Shown here one piece after another: positions 1-7,481 of a stretch of 64,000 nucleotides of DNA. Position 1 is the first letter of the stretch; each line of letters starts with the position of its first letter. Origin of the DNA: Flavobacterium enshiense (GTDB taxonomy: Bacteria; Bacteroidota; Bacteroidia; Flavobacteriales; Flavobacteriaceae); contig NZ_CP090376.1 in assembly GCF_022836875.1 (NCBI RefSeq), forward strand, positions 2,046,001-2,110,000. Direction: 5' to 3'. The position numbers and the translations under genes are program-made. Below the pieces are notes generated by a model. That model did not search any database. It saw nothing but the letters and a program-made list of their open reading frames with translations, and was not told where the DNA came from.

Positions 1-212
1 TCTTTGAATTCTCCTTTAAATTCAAATTTTCCGTTTTCTATTTTTACAGTATCTTTTGAAATGGGCCCTGCTTCATTCTGAATTTGGAGGATAGCCATTT
101 TTCCATTGTCGATACCTTCTGCCTTACCGGTAATCAGGAATTCATTATCTCCAACTTTACTGCATGAAGCTAAAATGGATAATCCGGCCAATAAAAGAAG
201 TTTTTTAGTCAT
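1..212 (-). CDS. Partial DUF4369-type lipoprotein (N-terminus only)
   Basis: The first 70 codons of a gene that runs off the left edge. The start MTKKLLLLAGLSILASC is a lipoprotein signal with a lipobox cysteine at residue 17, so an envelope lipoprotein is expected. The following residues (ITGKAEGIDNGKMAIL, later DTVKIENGKFEFKGEF) match the beta-rich N-terminal DUF4369 domain that in Bacteroidota usually precedes a thioredoxin-like (TlpA/ResA) domain; the thioredoxin part would lie outside the window. A TACTTTTG -7-type promoter box on the minus strand at 273-280 fits its transcription. DUF4369 is a recognition by pattern; the thioredoxin domain is inferred. Confidence 0.7.
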   Translation of the reverse strand, partial: MTKKLLLLAGLSILASCSKVGDNEFLITGKAEGIDNGKMAILQIQNEAGPISKDTVKIENGKFEFKGEFK

Positions 213-334
213 AATTTGATTTTTTAGCATTTGTGAATCGTCAGATTCTTTAGCGTTTATTTATTAGTGATGCAAAAGTATTTAATTTTTAGGAATGATA
301 ATTCGTACGACTAATTTTTGTTAGTCTATAGAAT

Positions 335-363
335 AAAAAAATCAGGCAAGAGCCTGATTTTCC
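335..363 (-). terminator. Rho-independent terminator of the persulfide dioxygenase gene
   Basis: AAAATCAGGC and GCCTGATTTT form a stem with a very short loop, and on the minus strand the stem is followed by a run of T. It lies 22 bases after the stop codon at 385. Confidence 0.8.
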
Positions 364-384
364 TATTTCACGATTGTTACGTTC

Positions 385-1800
385 TTATTTTAAAGTAGAA
401 GGACAAACAAATTGCGTTAATGGTACTCCTGCGTTGCGGATTCCGCTGATTCCTTTTTCAACATTGATCATATTGTGGTACCCGCGGGCTTTTAATATCG
501 AAGCCATGATTACAGAACGGTACCCTCCGGCGCAATGCAGATAGAATTCTTCGTTTTTCGGTACTTCGGCCAATTGGCTGTTTACGAAATCCAACGGAAT
601 GTTTATTGCGTTTTCTACATGTTCGGCTTTATATTCACCCGGTTTTCTTGAGTCTACAATAGGATGTTTTGTCTGATTTTTTTCCGAAGCAAATTGCTCA
701 GGAGAAATGGAAACTATGCTCTCGCTTTCAAAACCTGCAGCTTTCCAGGCTTCCAAGCCGCCTTTCAGATAGCCAAGACAGTTGTCAAACCCAACACGTG
801 CCAAACGCGTAATAGCTTCTTCTTCTTTTCCTTCAGGTGTAATCAATAAAATTGGGTGTTTGACATCCATAATCAAAGCGCCAACCCAAGGAGCAAAGTT
901 TCCATGTAAACCTATGAATATGGAATTAGGAACATGTTCTTTGACGAAGTTGTTTTCGTGTCGCACATCCAAAATTAAAGCTTCTGATTGATTTGCAAGA
1001 GCTTCAAAAGCAGATGGTTCCAATGCAGTATTGGCTTTGGTCATGATAGTTTCCAAACTGTCATACCCTTCGATATTCATTAAAACATTTTGAGGGAAAT
1101 AAGCAGGAGGAGCGCTAAGGCCATCCAATAATTCTGCGATGAACTCTTCTTTGGTCATGTCGGCACGCAAAGCATAATTAACCTTTTTCTGGTTTCCTAA
1201 AGTATCAGTGGTTTCTTTGCTCATGTTTTTCCCACAGGCGCTACCAGCTCCGTGATTAGGATATACGATTAAATCATCGGATAATGGCATGATTTTATTT
1301 CGAAGTGAATCATAAAGCATTCCCGCCAGTTTTTCCTGAGTCAAATCGGTAACCAGTTTCTGAGCTAAGTCAGGTCTTCCCACATCTCCGATAAATAAAG
1401 TATCACCGGTTATGATTCCGTGTTGTTGTCCGTTTTCGTCAATCAAAAGGTATGTTGTACTTTCTAAAGTATGTCCTGGAGTATGGATTGCCTTAATAGT
1501 GTAATTTCCAATTTTGAACTCCTGGTTGTCTTCGGCTATGATCGTTTCGAAGTTAGGTTTTGCTGTTGGTCCGTAAACAATTTGAGCTCCTGTTTTTTTC
1601 GACAGATCCAAATGTCCGGAAACGAAATCGGCATGAAAATGCGTTTCAAAAATGTACTTGATTTTTGCGTTGTCTTTAGTTGCTTTATCGATGTAGGATT
1701 GCACCTCACGTAAAGGGTCAAAAATAGCTGCTTCGCCATTATTCTCGATATAATAAGCGGCGTGAGCCATACATCCGGTATAAATTTGTTCTATTTTCAT
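385..1800 (-). CDS. MBL-fold persulfide dioxygenase fused to two rhodanese domains (CstB/ETHE1-like)
   Basis: 471 aa. The N-terminal metallo-beta-lactamase domain (about 1-235) carries the iron-binding motif THFHADFVSGH (H54, H56, D58, H63) typical of ETHE1-type persulfide dioxygenases, which oxidise glutathione or low-molecular-weight persulfides to sulfite. Two rhodanese-like domains follow. The first (about 250-360) has TPEG where the catalytic cysteine loop would be and should be inactive. The second has an intact CAGGYR loop with Cys423. This order (dioxygenase, dead rhodanese, live rhodanese) is that of staphylococcal CstB. I start at the ATG at 1800; a TTG four codons upstream (1812) is possible. 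Its own promoter region carries a palindrome (1850-1863) shared with the upstream Crp/Fnr gene. Cytoplasmic; persulfide detoxification is inferred from domains and neighbours. Confidence 0.88.
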   Translation of the reverse strand: MKIEQIYTGCMAHAAYYIENNGEAAIFDPLREVQSYIDKATKDNAKIKYIFETHFHADFVSGHLDLSKKTGAQIVYGPTAKPNFETIIAEDNQEFKIGNYTIKAIHTPGHTLESTTYLLIDENGQQHGIITGDTLFIGDVGRPDLAQKLVTDLTQEKLAGMLYDSLRNKIMPLSDDLIVYPNHGAGSACGKNMSKETTDTLGNQKKVNYALRADMTKEEFIAELLDGLSAPPAYFPQNVLMNIEGYDSLETIMTKANTALEPSAFEALANQSEALILDVRHENNFVKEHVPNSIFIGLHGNFAPWVGALIMDVKHPILLITPEGKEEEAITRLARVGFDNCLGYLKGGLEAWKAAGFESESIVSISPEQFASEKNQTKHPIVDSRKPGEYKAEHVENAINIPLDFVNSQLAEVPKNEEFYLHCAGGYRSVIMASILKARGYHNMINVEKGISGIRNAGVPLTQFVCPSTLK

Positions 1801-1820
1801 ATCTGTGTTCAAATTTTTTG

Positions 1821-1863
1821 TAAAGGTAATTTATTATTTAAAATCAAAAGTAACATTGGTTAC
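1821..1863 (-). promoter_or_regulatory. Operator and -7 box upstream of the persulfide dioxygenase gene
   Basis: On the minus strand GTAACCAATGTTAC (1850-1863) is a palindrome that differs by one base from the site at 3330-3343 in front of the Crp/Fnr gene. A near-consensus -7 box, TACCTTTA (1821-1828), follows. The operator centre lies 35.5 bases upstream of the 3' end of the -7 box, so about 41 bases before the expected transcription start, the spacing of a class II Crp/Fnr activator site. The site overlaps the stop codon of the TauE/SafE gene, so the dioxygenase gene can be transcribed separately. Confidence 0.55.
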
Positions 1864-2654
1864 AGTTTGAGGAATTCTTTAGATAAAATAAAAATAGCCA
1901 TTAACAGTACAAAGTAACCAAACCCTTTCTTAAGTTGGGCTTCATTTAAGAACTTATTAAGATAAATTCCGATAAAAATACCAATTACCGATAAGGACGA
2001 GAAACTCAGTAAAAAAAGCCAGTCGATTTCCATTGTCTGCATGTCGCCGGCAAACCCAATCAGCGAATTTAGGGAGATTATGAATAGGGAAGTGGCTACG
2101 GCTTTTCGCATGGGAAGTTTGGCGAAAAATACCAGTGAAGGAATGATTAGAAAACCACCACCAGCTCCTACGAAACCAATTAAAATCCCAATTCCAAAAG
2201 TTTGAGCGATAAAAAGGAGCTTTGATTCTCCTTTTTCGGAAGTTGTAAAATCGTCGATTTTCTTTTTCTTCAGCATCGATGTAGCTGCAAATAGCATTAT
2301 TACAGCAAACAATATCATCAGAAAAGCCTCTTTAGTCAGGCTGAACCCAAAAAGTGATATGATAGTATCTGGTAGTTTCGGGACTAAAAAACGTCGGGTT
2401 AAGTAAACCGCCATGAAAGAAGGGATTGCAAAAAGAAATCCTTTTTTGACATCAACAAATCCCTTGAAAAAATTCTGAGTAGCACCAAAGGCTGAAGTCG
2501 TTCCTACTATAAATAAGGAATAAGCTGTTGCAGTAACCGGACTGAAACTTAAAATATAGACCAAAATCGGAACTGTTAGTATAGAACCGCCGCCACCTGT
2601 CAACCCCAGTATCAATCCAATAAGTAAAGCGCCAATATATCCTAGTAGTTCCAT
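1860..2654 (-). CDS. TauE/SafE (TSUP) family membrane permease
   Basis: 264 aa, highly hydrophobic, with about eight membrane segments arranged as the two halves typical of the TSUP (former DUF81) family. Each half begins with a glycine-rich motif (LGLTGGGGSILTVPIL near residue 18; GFVGAGGGFLIIPSL near 160). Members move sulfite, sulfoacetate, thiosulfate or similar anions across the inner membrane. The start codon overlaps the stop of the Crp/Fnr gene (TAATG), so the two are translationally coupled. Next to a persulfide dioxygenase, export of the sulfite it makes is the likely job; the substrate is inferred from context only. Confidence 0.88.
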   Translation of the reverse strand: MELLGYIGALLIGLILGLTGGGGSILTVPILVYILSFSPVTATAYSLFIVGTTSAFGATQNFFKGFVDVKKGFLFAIPSFMAVYLTRRFLVPKLPDTIISLFGFSLTKEAFLMILFAVIMLFAATSMLKKKKIDDFTTSEKGESKLLFIAQTFGIGILIGFVGAGGGFLIIPSLVFFAKLPMRKAVATSLFIISLNSLIGFAGDMQTMEIDWLFLLSFSSLSVIGIFIGIYLNKFLNEAQLKKGFGYFVLLMAIFILSKEFLKL

Positions 2655-3286
2655 TAAAATTGCAGTATTTCTATTTTATTACGGTTCAGTTTAATTTTGC
2701 CTTCCAGTTCGAGACTTTTCAACAGGCGGGAAACAACCACTCGCGACGTGTGCATGTCGGTTGCAATTTCCTGATGTGTGTTGGCAATTTCTGAAGTTCC
2801 TAAAACTTTGGCTTTGTCCGTAAGGTATTTGTACAGGCGTTCGTCCATTTTCATGAAAGCCAGCGTGTCTATAGCTTCCAGCATTTCCAGTAAGCGTGTG
2901 TTGTAACTTTCAAAGACGAAATTGCGCCATGATTTGTATTTGACAAGCCATTCTTCCATTTTGTCAATAGGGATCATGATTAAATCGCCTTCGGTTTCGG
3001 AAACGGCCATTATCTTACTCTTGCTTTTACCTATGCAACAAGTTAATGTCATTGCACAAGTGTCTCCGCGTTCTAAGAAGTACAATAGTAATTCGTTTCC
3101 GTTTTCGTCTTCACGAAGAATTTTTATGGCGCCATTTAGGAGAAGTGGCATGGATTTTATTTGTTCGCCAATTTCGATAAGAATTTCATCCTGATGAAAT
3201 TTTCGTAGGATGCCTGCTGATGCAATTTCTTTTAGTAATTCATCTTCAAACAAATAGGAGTAGGATTCTTTTAATTGCTGATACAT
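2654..3286 (-). CDS. Crp/Fnr-family transcriptional regulator
   Basis: 210 aa. A cyclic-nucleotide-binding-like beta barrel (about 15-125), a long dimerisation helix, and a C-terminal winged helix whose recognition helix lies in HTSRVVVSRLLKSLE (about 174-188). The barrel has no obvious cAMP-binding signature, but carries three clustered cysteines (C77, C83, C84, in CAMTLTCC) that could sense persulfide or redox state. First gene of a two-gene operon with the TSUP permease. A palindrome and a -7 box lie directly upstream and the same palindrome precedes the dioxygenase gene, so it probably activates itself and its neighbours. Sulfur sensing is an inference from location and cysteines. Confidence 0.9.
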   Translation of the reverse strand: MYQQLKESYSYLFEDELLKEIASAGILRKFHQDEILIEIGEQIKSMPLLLNGAIKILREDENGNELLLYFLERGDTCAMTLTCCIGKSKSKIMAVSETEGDLIMIPIDKMEEWLVKYKSWRNFVFESYNTRLLEMLEAIDTLAFMKMDERLYKYLTDKAKVLGTSEIANTHQEIATDMHTSRVVVSRLLKSLELEGKIKLNRNKIEILQF

Positions 3287-3299
3287 GACTTGTTTTTTG

Positions 3300-3343
3300 C
3301 AAATGTAAGATTTTGAAAAACTTAAGAGAGTAACATTTGTTAC
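3300..3343 (-). promoter_or_regulatory. Operator and promoter of the Crp/Fnr-permease operon
   Basis: The minus strand reads GTAACAAATGTTAC (3330-3343, arms GTAACA and TGTTAC), followed by an exact TAnnTTTG -7 box, TACATTTG (3300-3307). The operator centre is 36.5 bases from the box end, about -41.5 relative to the likely transcription start, so a class II activator position. No TTTG is needed at -33 because the operator fills that place. The almost identical site at 1850-1863 supports one regulator for both promoters. Confidence 0.55.
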
Positions 3344-3446
3344 TAATCTGGCTATAATTCACAAATAACCCTTAAGGCGTTGTTAAATTGTTGGTTTGTG
3401 TTACATTTTTAATGATAAAAATCAGTTTATGTAATTTTAAAAAACA

Positions 3447-3454
3447 TATATTTG
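3447..3454 (+). promoter_or_regulatory. Candidate -7 box for glutamate dehydrogenase
   Basis: TATATTTG matches the Bacteroidota -7 consensus TAnnTTTG and lies about 60 bases before the ATG at 3517. No good -33 TTTG is seen at the right distance, so this is a candidate only. Confidence 0.35.
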
Positions 3455-3516
3455 CTTGCTTTTTACAGAGCAAGGAATAAACAAACGAAAAACTTAAGTT
3501 GAAAATCATAAAAATT

Positions 3517-4791
3517 ATGGCAACAACAGCAAAGCCCCAGCCGAGCATGTATGAAAACGTTAAGATACAGTTTGAAAAAGCTGCTAACGTTATGGGATTG
3601 GATGATACTGTTAAGAAAATCCTTTCCTCTACAAACAATGAAATTATAGTTAACTTTCCTGTGAAAATGGATAACGGAAGCGTAGAAGTATTTACGGGAT
3701 ACCGAGTTCAGCATAACAATGTATTAGGTCCTTACAAAGGAGGATTACGTTACCACCCGACAGTTGATATCGATGCTGCAAGAGCATTGGCAACATGGAT
3801 GACATGGAAAACATCTTTAGCCGGACTTCCTTACGGAGGTGGTAAAGGAGGAATCCAATTGGATCCTAAAAAATATTCTCAGGGTGAATTAGAGCGTATT
3901 ACTCGTCGCTTTACTTATGCATTAGGTGACAACATCGGTCCTGAGCATGATATCCCTGCACCGGACGTGAACACTAACGCACAAATGATGGCTTGGATTG
4001 CAGATACGTACATGTCTACAAAATCTCCAGCTGAGCGTTCTAAAAACCAACACGTAGTTACCGGAAAACCAGTAGGATCTGGAGGTTTGGAAGGACGTGA
4101 CCGTGCAACAGGATTCGGAGTAGTGGTTACTTTGGAATCATGGGCAAAATTAAGAAACACTTCTTTAGAAGGAAAAAAATATATCGTTCAGGGATTTGGT
4201 AACGTTGGATACTGGGCAGCACATTTCATGAACAAAAACGGAGCAATCCTTGTTGGAGTTCAGGATGCTACAGGAACTATCTACAATCCTGAAGGAATCG
4301 ATCCAGAAGCATTATTACGTTTCCAGGCTGATAACGGAACTATTTCAGGTTTCAAAAACACACAAGATTATAACTCAGCTGAATTCTTCGGAATTGAATG
4401 TGATATCATTATTCCTGCTGCTTTGGGTAACCAAATTACAGCTGAGAACGCAGAATCTGTAAAAGCAAAGGTAATCGCTGAAGGAGCTAACGGACCTACA
4501 GATACAGAAGGTGAAGAAATTTTATTAGCTAAGGGCATTGAAATCATCCCTGATATTTTATGTAATTCAGGAGGTGTAATCGGTTCTTACTTTGAGTGGT
4601 TACAAAACCGTAACGGAGAAATCTGGACTATGGACGATGTAATCATCAAATTGAGAAAGAAAATGGAAGATGCGTTCAACCGTGTGGTAATCACCGGAGG
4701 TCAGTACAAAACAGACTGGAGAACAGCAGCTTACATTCAAGCGTTAGTGCGTATTGAAATGGCATACAAACAAAGAGGTATCTTCCCATAA
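3517..4791 (+). CDS. gdhA: Glutamate dehydrogenase
   Basis: 424 aa, a Glu/Leu/Phe/Val dehydrogenase that interconverts glutamate and 2-oxoglutarate plus ammonium. Family motifs are intact: GPYKGGLRYHP, the catalytic lysine region LPYGGGKGG, GPEHDIPAPDVNT, and the Rossmann motif GFGNVG of the coenzyme domain (about residues 190-340). The length of 424 aa is that of the short hexameric enzymes. I start at ATG 3517 (MATTAK); a TTG six codons upstream gives an unlikely extension. Monocistronic, divergent from the Crp/Fnr operon, with its own terminator. Coenzyme preference is not clear from sequence. Confidence 0.95.
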   Translation: MATTAKPQPSMYENVKIQFEKAANVMGLDDTVKKILSSTNNEIIVNFPVKMDNGSVEVFTGYRVQHNNVLGPYKGGLRYHPTVDIDAARALATWMTWKTSLAGLPYGGGKGGIQLDPKKYSQGELERITRRFTYALGDNIGPEHDIPAPDVNTNAQMMAWIADTYMSTKSPAERSKNQHVVTGKPVGSGGLEGRDRATGFGVVVTLESWAKLRNTSLEGKKYIVQGFGNVGYWAAHFMNKNGAILVGVQDATGTIYNPEGIDPEALLRFQADNGTISGFKNTQDYNSAEFFGIECDIIIPAALGNQITAENAESVKAKVIAEGANGPTDTEGEEILLAKGIEIIPDILCNSGGVIGSYFEWLQNRNGEIWTMDDVIIKLRKKMEDAFNRVVITGGQYKTDWRTAAYIQALVRIEMAYKQRGIFP

Positions 4792-4810
4792 TAGATGTCT
4801 TTTCCGAAAT

Positions 4811-4840
4811 AAAAAAACCACTCATTTGAGTGGTTTTTTT
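4811..4840 (+). terminator. Terminator after glutamate dehydrogenase
   Basis: AAAAACCACTCA and TGAGTGGTTTTT form a perfect hairpin with a minimal loop followed by a T-run, 20 bases after the stop codon. Confidence 0.9.
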
Positions 4841-4923
4841 ATTATTGTAATTAATTCGGTATTTACTGATTATCTGTAGTTATATACAGAAAATGTTGTC
4901 TAGGAATTAAGATTGCAGGATTT

Positions 4924-5298
4924 TTAAATGACGCTAAGAAGTAGCAGGGTCCATCCTGTAACCAATAATAAGCCTCCCAACGGAGTGATTGGACCAAGAA
5001 AACGCCATTTGTTGCCAGTCATAGAAGTAAGACACAAACCGTAAATACTGAAAGAAAACAAAAGTATTCCGGCTATAAAACACCAACCGATACTTTCTTC
5101 CAAAGTAGAACTGAAAGTTAACAGCTGTGGAAGTACCAGCAATACTATGGCGTGATACATTTGGTATTTTACGCCGGTTTCAAAGCTTTTTAGTAAATCT
5201 TCACTCATTCGTTTCTTTAAAGCGTGAGCACCAAAAGCCCCAAAAATAACGGCAAGTCCTCCATATAAAGCACCAAATGCCAAAACGGTTTCTTTCAT
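4924..5298 (-). CDS. DUF423 family small membrane protein (YgdD-like)
   Basis: 124 aa with four predicted membrane helices and the family signature FGAFGAHALK near residue 20. DUF423 proteins are inner-membrane proteins found across bacteria with no settled function. It stands alone, convergent with glutamate dehydrogenase, and its N-terminus MKETVLAFGALYGGLAV fits the usual family start. Confidence 0.85.
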   Translation of the reverse strand: MKETVLAFGALYGGLAVIFGAFGAHALKKRMSEDLLKSFETGVKYQMYHAIVLLVLPQLLTFSSTLEESIGWCFIAGILLFSFSIYGLCLTSMTGNKWRFLGPITPLGGLLLVTGWTLLLLSVI

Positions 5299-5476
5299 AT
5301 ATGTAAAATTTATTTATAAGTTGTCATATATGGTATCGCTTTTATTTATTAGTGTTTGCTAGTGCAAACCTATTGTTAATGGCGATTTCATAAATATTGT
5401 TTTTTCAAAGGTAACGAATTAGTCCTTTTGTTGATATTAATGCGATGCAGGTCCTTTCGAACTAACTTTTATACTT

Positions 5477-5507
5477 TTTGTGGTTAAGTTTCAAAACTTT
5501 ATCTTTG
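5477..5507 (+). promoter_or_regulatory. Consensus Bacteroidota promoter immediately upstream of a start codon
   Basis: TTTG (5477-5480), exactly 19 bases, then TATCTTTG (5500-5507) match TTTG-N19-TAnnTTTG. The box ends 5 bases before the ATG at 5513, so transcription should start at or next to the start codon and give a leaderless or nearly leaderless mRNA. Confidence 0.65.
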
Positions 5508-5512
5508 CCGTC

Positions 5513-6073
5513 ATGCAGAAAACTTACAATAAAACCAATTTTCACAAGCATACATTTTGTATATACCGAGAGGTGCTGTCAACTGAAATTGACGGTTTAA
5601 AACTTGGTTACACTAGCAAATCGGGGAGTAATTATTATTTCACCGAGAACGGTCTGTATAGAATTTCCGATCATTGGGGGCGTGCTGCGAACTGTCGCTG
5701 GCGATTATTGCCTTTGCAAAATGGAACTCGATTAAAAACCAAAATAGGTTATGCCGACTGGACGGATTTTTATCCGAATAACGAAAACGAAAACCTGTTT
5801 TATATCGAAGTGGATTTTGATACCAGAGAAGTCAGCTTTCAGCACAAGTCCAACCCAAAATACGATGGCAAAGCACAAGTCCGTAATGCTGCTGAAACAG
5901 CTCGCGTAATAAGGCAAATTAACGAGGTAATTACCACCGAAAATTGGGCAAAATACATTAAATTTGATAGTATAAATGACTTGCGGAAAGAAGTGATAAA
6001 ACAACTGATCACTACGAATCAGACATTTCTTGAAATAAAACGCAAAATAGGAGAGTTGTATGGGACGACGTAA
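5513..6073 (+). CDS. Uncharacterised protein, paralogue of the gene at 6918
   Basis: 186 aa; I do not recognise a named domain. It aligns along nearly its whole length with the product of 6918-7481: shared blocks include TFCIYREV/TFCIFREV, the NHWGR/DHWGR centre with WRLL, the DFYP motif, and a C-terminal LRK...L(I/V)...T segment. Soluble, rich in aromatic and charged residues, no signal peptide. A GTG further upstream (5480) opens the same frame but would lie inside the promoter, so I use ATG 5513. The next, small gene starts inside its last 14 bases. The two paralogues and the short genes between them look like a duplicated local cluster. Confidence 0.7.
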   Translation: MQKTYNKTNFHKHTFCIYREVLSTEIDGLKLGYTSKSGSNYYFTENGLYRISDHWGRAANCRWRLLPLQNGTRLKTKIGYADWTDFYPNNENENLFYIEVDFDTREVSFQHKSNPKYDGKAQVRNAAETARVIRQINEVITTENWAKYIKFDSINDLRKEVIKQLITTNQTFLEIKRKIGELYGTT

Positions 6074-6200
6074 TGAAACTAATCGTTTGGCGCACAAAAA
6101 GAAAGTCGACCAAAAGAAAAACAGGGAAAAGGAAGCAGCACAACTTAGAAAAGAAAAACTCAAAGCTATTGTGCAGCAGTTTAATGATCAGAACAGTTAA
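6060..6200 (+). CDS. Small lysine/arginine-rich protein, 46 aa
   Basis: ATG at 6060 overlaps the end of the preceding gene by 14 bases in another frame and gives MGRRNETNRLAHKKK..., 46 aa, ending at TAA 6200. About a third of the residues are Lys or Arg and the sequence should form one charged helix. The overlap, high coding quality and position between two genes on the same strand favour a real small gene that may bind nucleic acid or ribosomes, but I recognise no family. A competing long frame (6073 start) covers this stretch with low-complexity residues and is rejected. Confidence 0.5.
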   Translation: MGRRNETNRLAHKKKVDQKKNREKEAAQLRKEKLKAIVQQFNDQNS

Positions 6201-6210
6201 AGTCAGTACA

Positions 6211-6486
6211 ATGCAAATCAATTATACCATAATAAGAGCAACCATTCAACAAGCAATTGATTTTTTGGTTGTTGACAAGGATACTAATGCCGCAACACTA
6301 AAATTAGTTGATGCAGACGAAATCATTACTGATTTGATAGACCATGCTGAAACTGATGAGGATATTATTGAGATAAGCCGATACCAAGTGTTGCTGAATC
6401 AATTGCACCAAAAAATAAATGAGATGAAGAATATGAGATATGGAATGGACGATAAAAACAGTGATGAAGAAAATTACCTTTGTTAA
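6211..6486 (+). CDS. Uncharacterised acidic small protein, 91 aa
   Basis: Starts at ATG 6211, 10 bases after the previous stop. Sequence MQINYTIIRATIQQAIDFLV... is acidic, predicted mostly helical, with no membrane segment or cysteine cluster except one near the C-terminus. I recognise no domain. An upstream extension of the same frame to 6073 is translated from DNA that encodes the 46-aa gene in another frame, so it is probably not used. Confidence 0.5.
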   Translation: MQINYTIIRATIQQAIDFLVVDKDTNAATLKLVDADEIITDLIDHAETDEDIIEISRYQVLLNQLHQKINEMKNMRYGMDDKNSDEENYLC

Positions 6487-6493
6487 ATATGCT

Positions 6494-6530
6494 CGCATAC
6501 TCATAAATCATAACTTATAACTCAAAGTAT
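6494..6530. repeat. AACTCATAAC-type intergenic microrepeat
   Basis: Degenerate repeats around ATAACTCATAA/ATAACTTATAA. A similar stretch lies at 37755-37790 after another gene. Both are non-coding and near gene ends. Confidence 0.4.
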
Positions 6531-6531
6531 T

Positions 6532-6918
6532 TTGCATAACTGTTATTGCGGTTCCGGAAAACCATTTGAAAATTGCTGTCAGCCTTATATTTTAGGGAAA
6601 GAAAAAGCGCCATCTGCCGAAGCTCTGATGCGTTCACGTTATTCGGCGTATTGCACCCAGCAAGCGGATTATCTGGTAGCTACGACACATAGTTCTACCC
6701 GTCGTTATCATAATAAAAAAGATATTTTAGCCTGGTCGAAAGAAAACAATTGGATTAAGCTGGAAATCATTAATTCTTCTGAAAATAAGGTTGAATTCAA
6801 AGCCTATTTTATGGACAATAGTTTGCAAAACCATATCCATCACGAGAAATCCACATTCAAAAAGGAGGGTGATTGTTGGTTTTATGTGGATGGTATTTTC
6901 AACGAAGCTATTCGGTAA
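6532..6918 (+). CDS. YchJ-family protein with N-terminal SEC-C zinc motif (UPF0225)
   Basis: 128 aa. The N-terminus CYCGSGKPFENCC is a SEC-C-type zinc-binding motif. SAEALMRSRYSAYC is the hallmark of the YchJ family, followed by an NTF2-like alpha+beta fold. Function is not established; related SEC-C domains contact ribosomes or SecB. The start appears to be TTG at 6532, because a stop lies 7 codons upstream and no ATG is available; HNCYCGSG is where family members begin. The stop overlaps the next start (TAATG), so it is coupled to the paralogue downstream. Confidence 0.8.
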   Translation: MHNCYCGSGKPFENCCQPYILGKEKAPSAEALMRSRYSAYCTQQADYLVATTHSSTRRYHNKKDILAWSKENNWIKLEIINSSENKVEFKAYFMDNSLQNHIHHEKSTFKKEGDCWFYVDGIFNEAIR

Positions 6919-7481
6919 TGATCCCGGTATCTTCTTTTCAACCTAAGAAAGATGCTTTCAAAAATACCTTTTGTATTTTCAGGGAAGTTCCCTTATCAGA
7001 AATAGAACAACTGGAAGAACGGTTTAAAAGCGAGTCGGGGAGTGCGTATTATTATACTGTTGAAGGAATGTACCGTCTTTCTAATCATTGGGGGCGGCTG
7101 GCCAACAGTAAGTGGCGATTATTGGCTATGGATCCGCCCACGTCTTCTAAAATAAAATTGGGTTTTGCCAAGTGGGAAGATTTTTATCCTGATAATGCTA
7201 CTGAAAAAAATTACTACATCGAGGCTGATTTCGAAAACCAAACGGCAAACTACTTTCATAAAAACTGTCCGGATTACAACGGAATTAATATTTTACGCAC
7301 CACAGCAGAAACACGGAAGCGTTTGAAGAACATCCGTAATATCCTCACGTTAACCCAATGGGCTACTCATTATTATCAGGATATTAAGGAACTTCGAAAA
7401 CGGATTGTGTACGAATTAATCAATACCGATAAAACCCTCGAAGTGATAAAAAGGGAAGTTACCGACAGCTTTCCAACTTAA
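6918..7481 (+). CDS. Uncharacterised protein, paralogue of the gene at 5513
   Basis: 187 aa, start ATG 6918 overlapping the YchJ-like stop codon. It shares with the 5513 gene the blocks TFCIFREV, YY.T.EGMYR(L/I)S.HWGR.AN.(K/R)WRLL, G(F/Y)A.W.DFYP.N, YIE.DF and a C-terminal helical segment. No signal peptide or membrane segment. Function unknown. Convergent with the RNA ligase-like gene; the two stop codons overlap by 4 bases. Confidence 0.7.
   Translation: MIPVSSFQPKKDAFKNTFCIFREVPLSEIEQLEERFKSESGSAYYYTVEGMYRLSNHWGRLANSKWRLLAMDPPTSSKIKLGFAKWEDFYPDNATEKNYYIEADFENQTANYFHKNCPDYNGINILRTTAETRKRLKNIRNILTLTQWATHYYQDIKELRKRIVYELINTDKTLEVIKREVTDSFPT

Noticed and set aside
6073..6210. N-terminal extension of the 91-aa gene
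   Set aside because: Translates the sequence of the 46-aa gene in another frame and gives a Lys/Arg-rich, non-conserved head.
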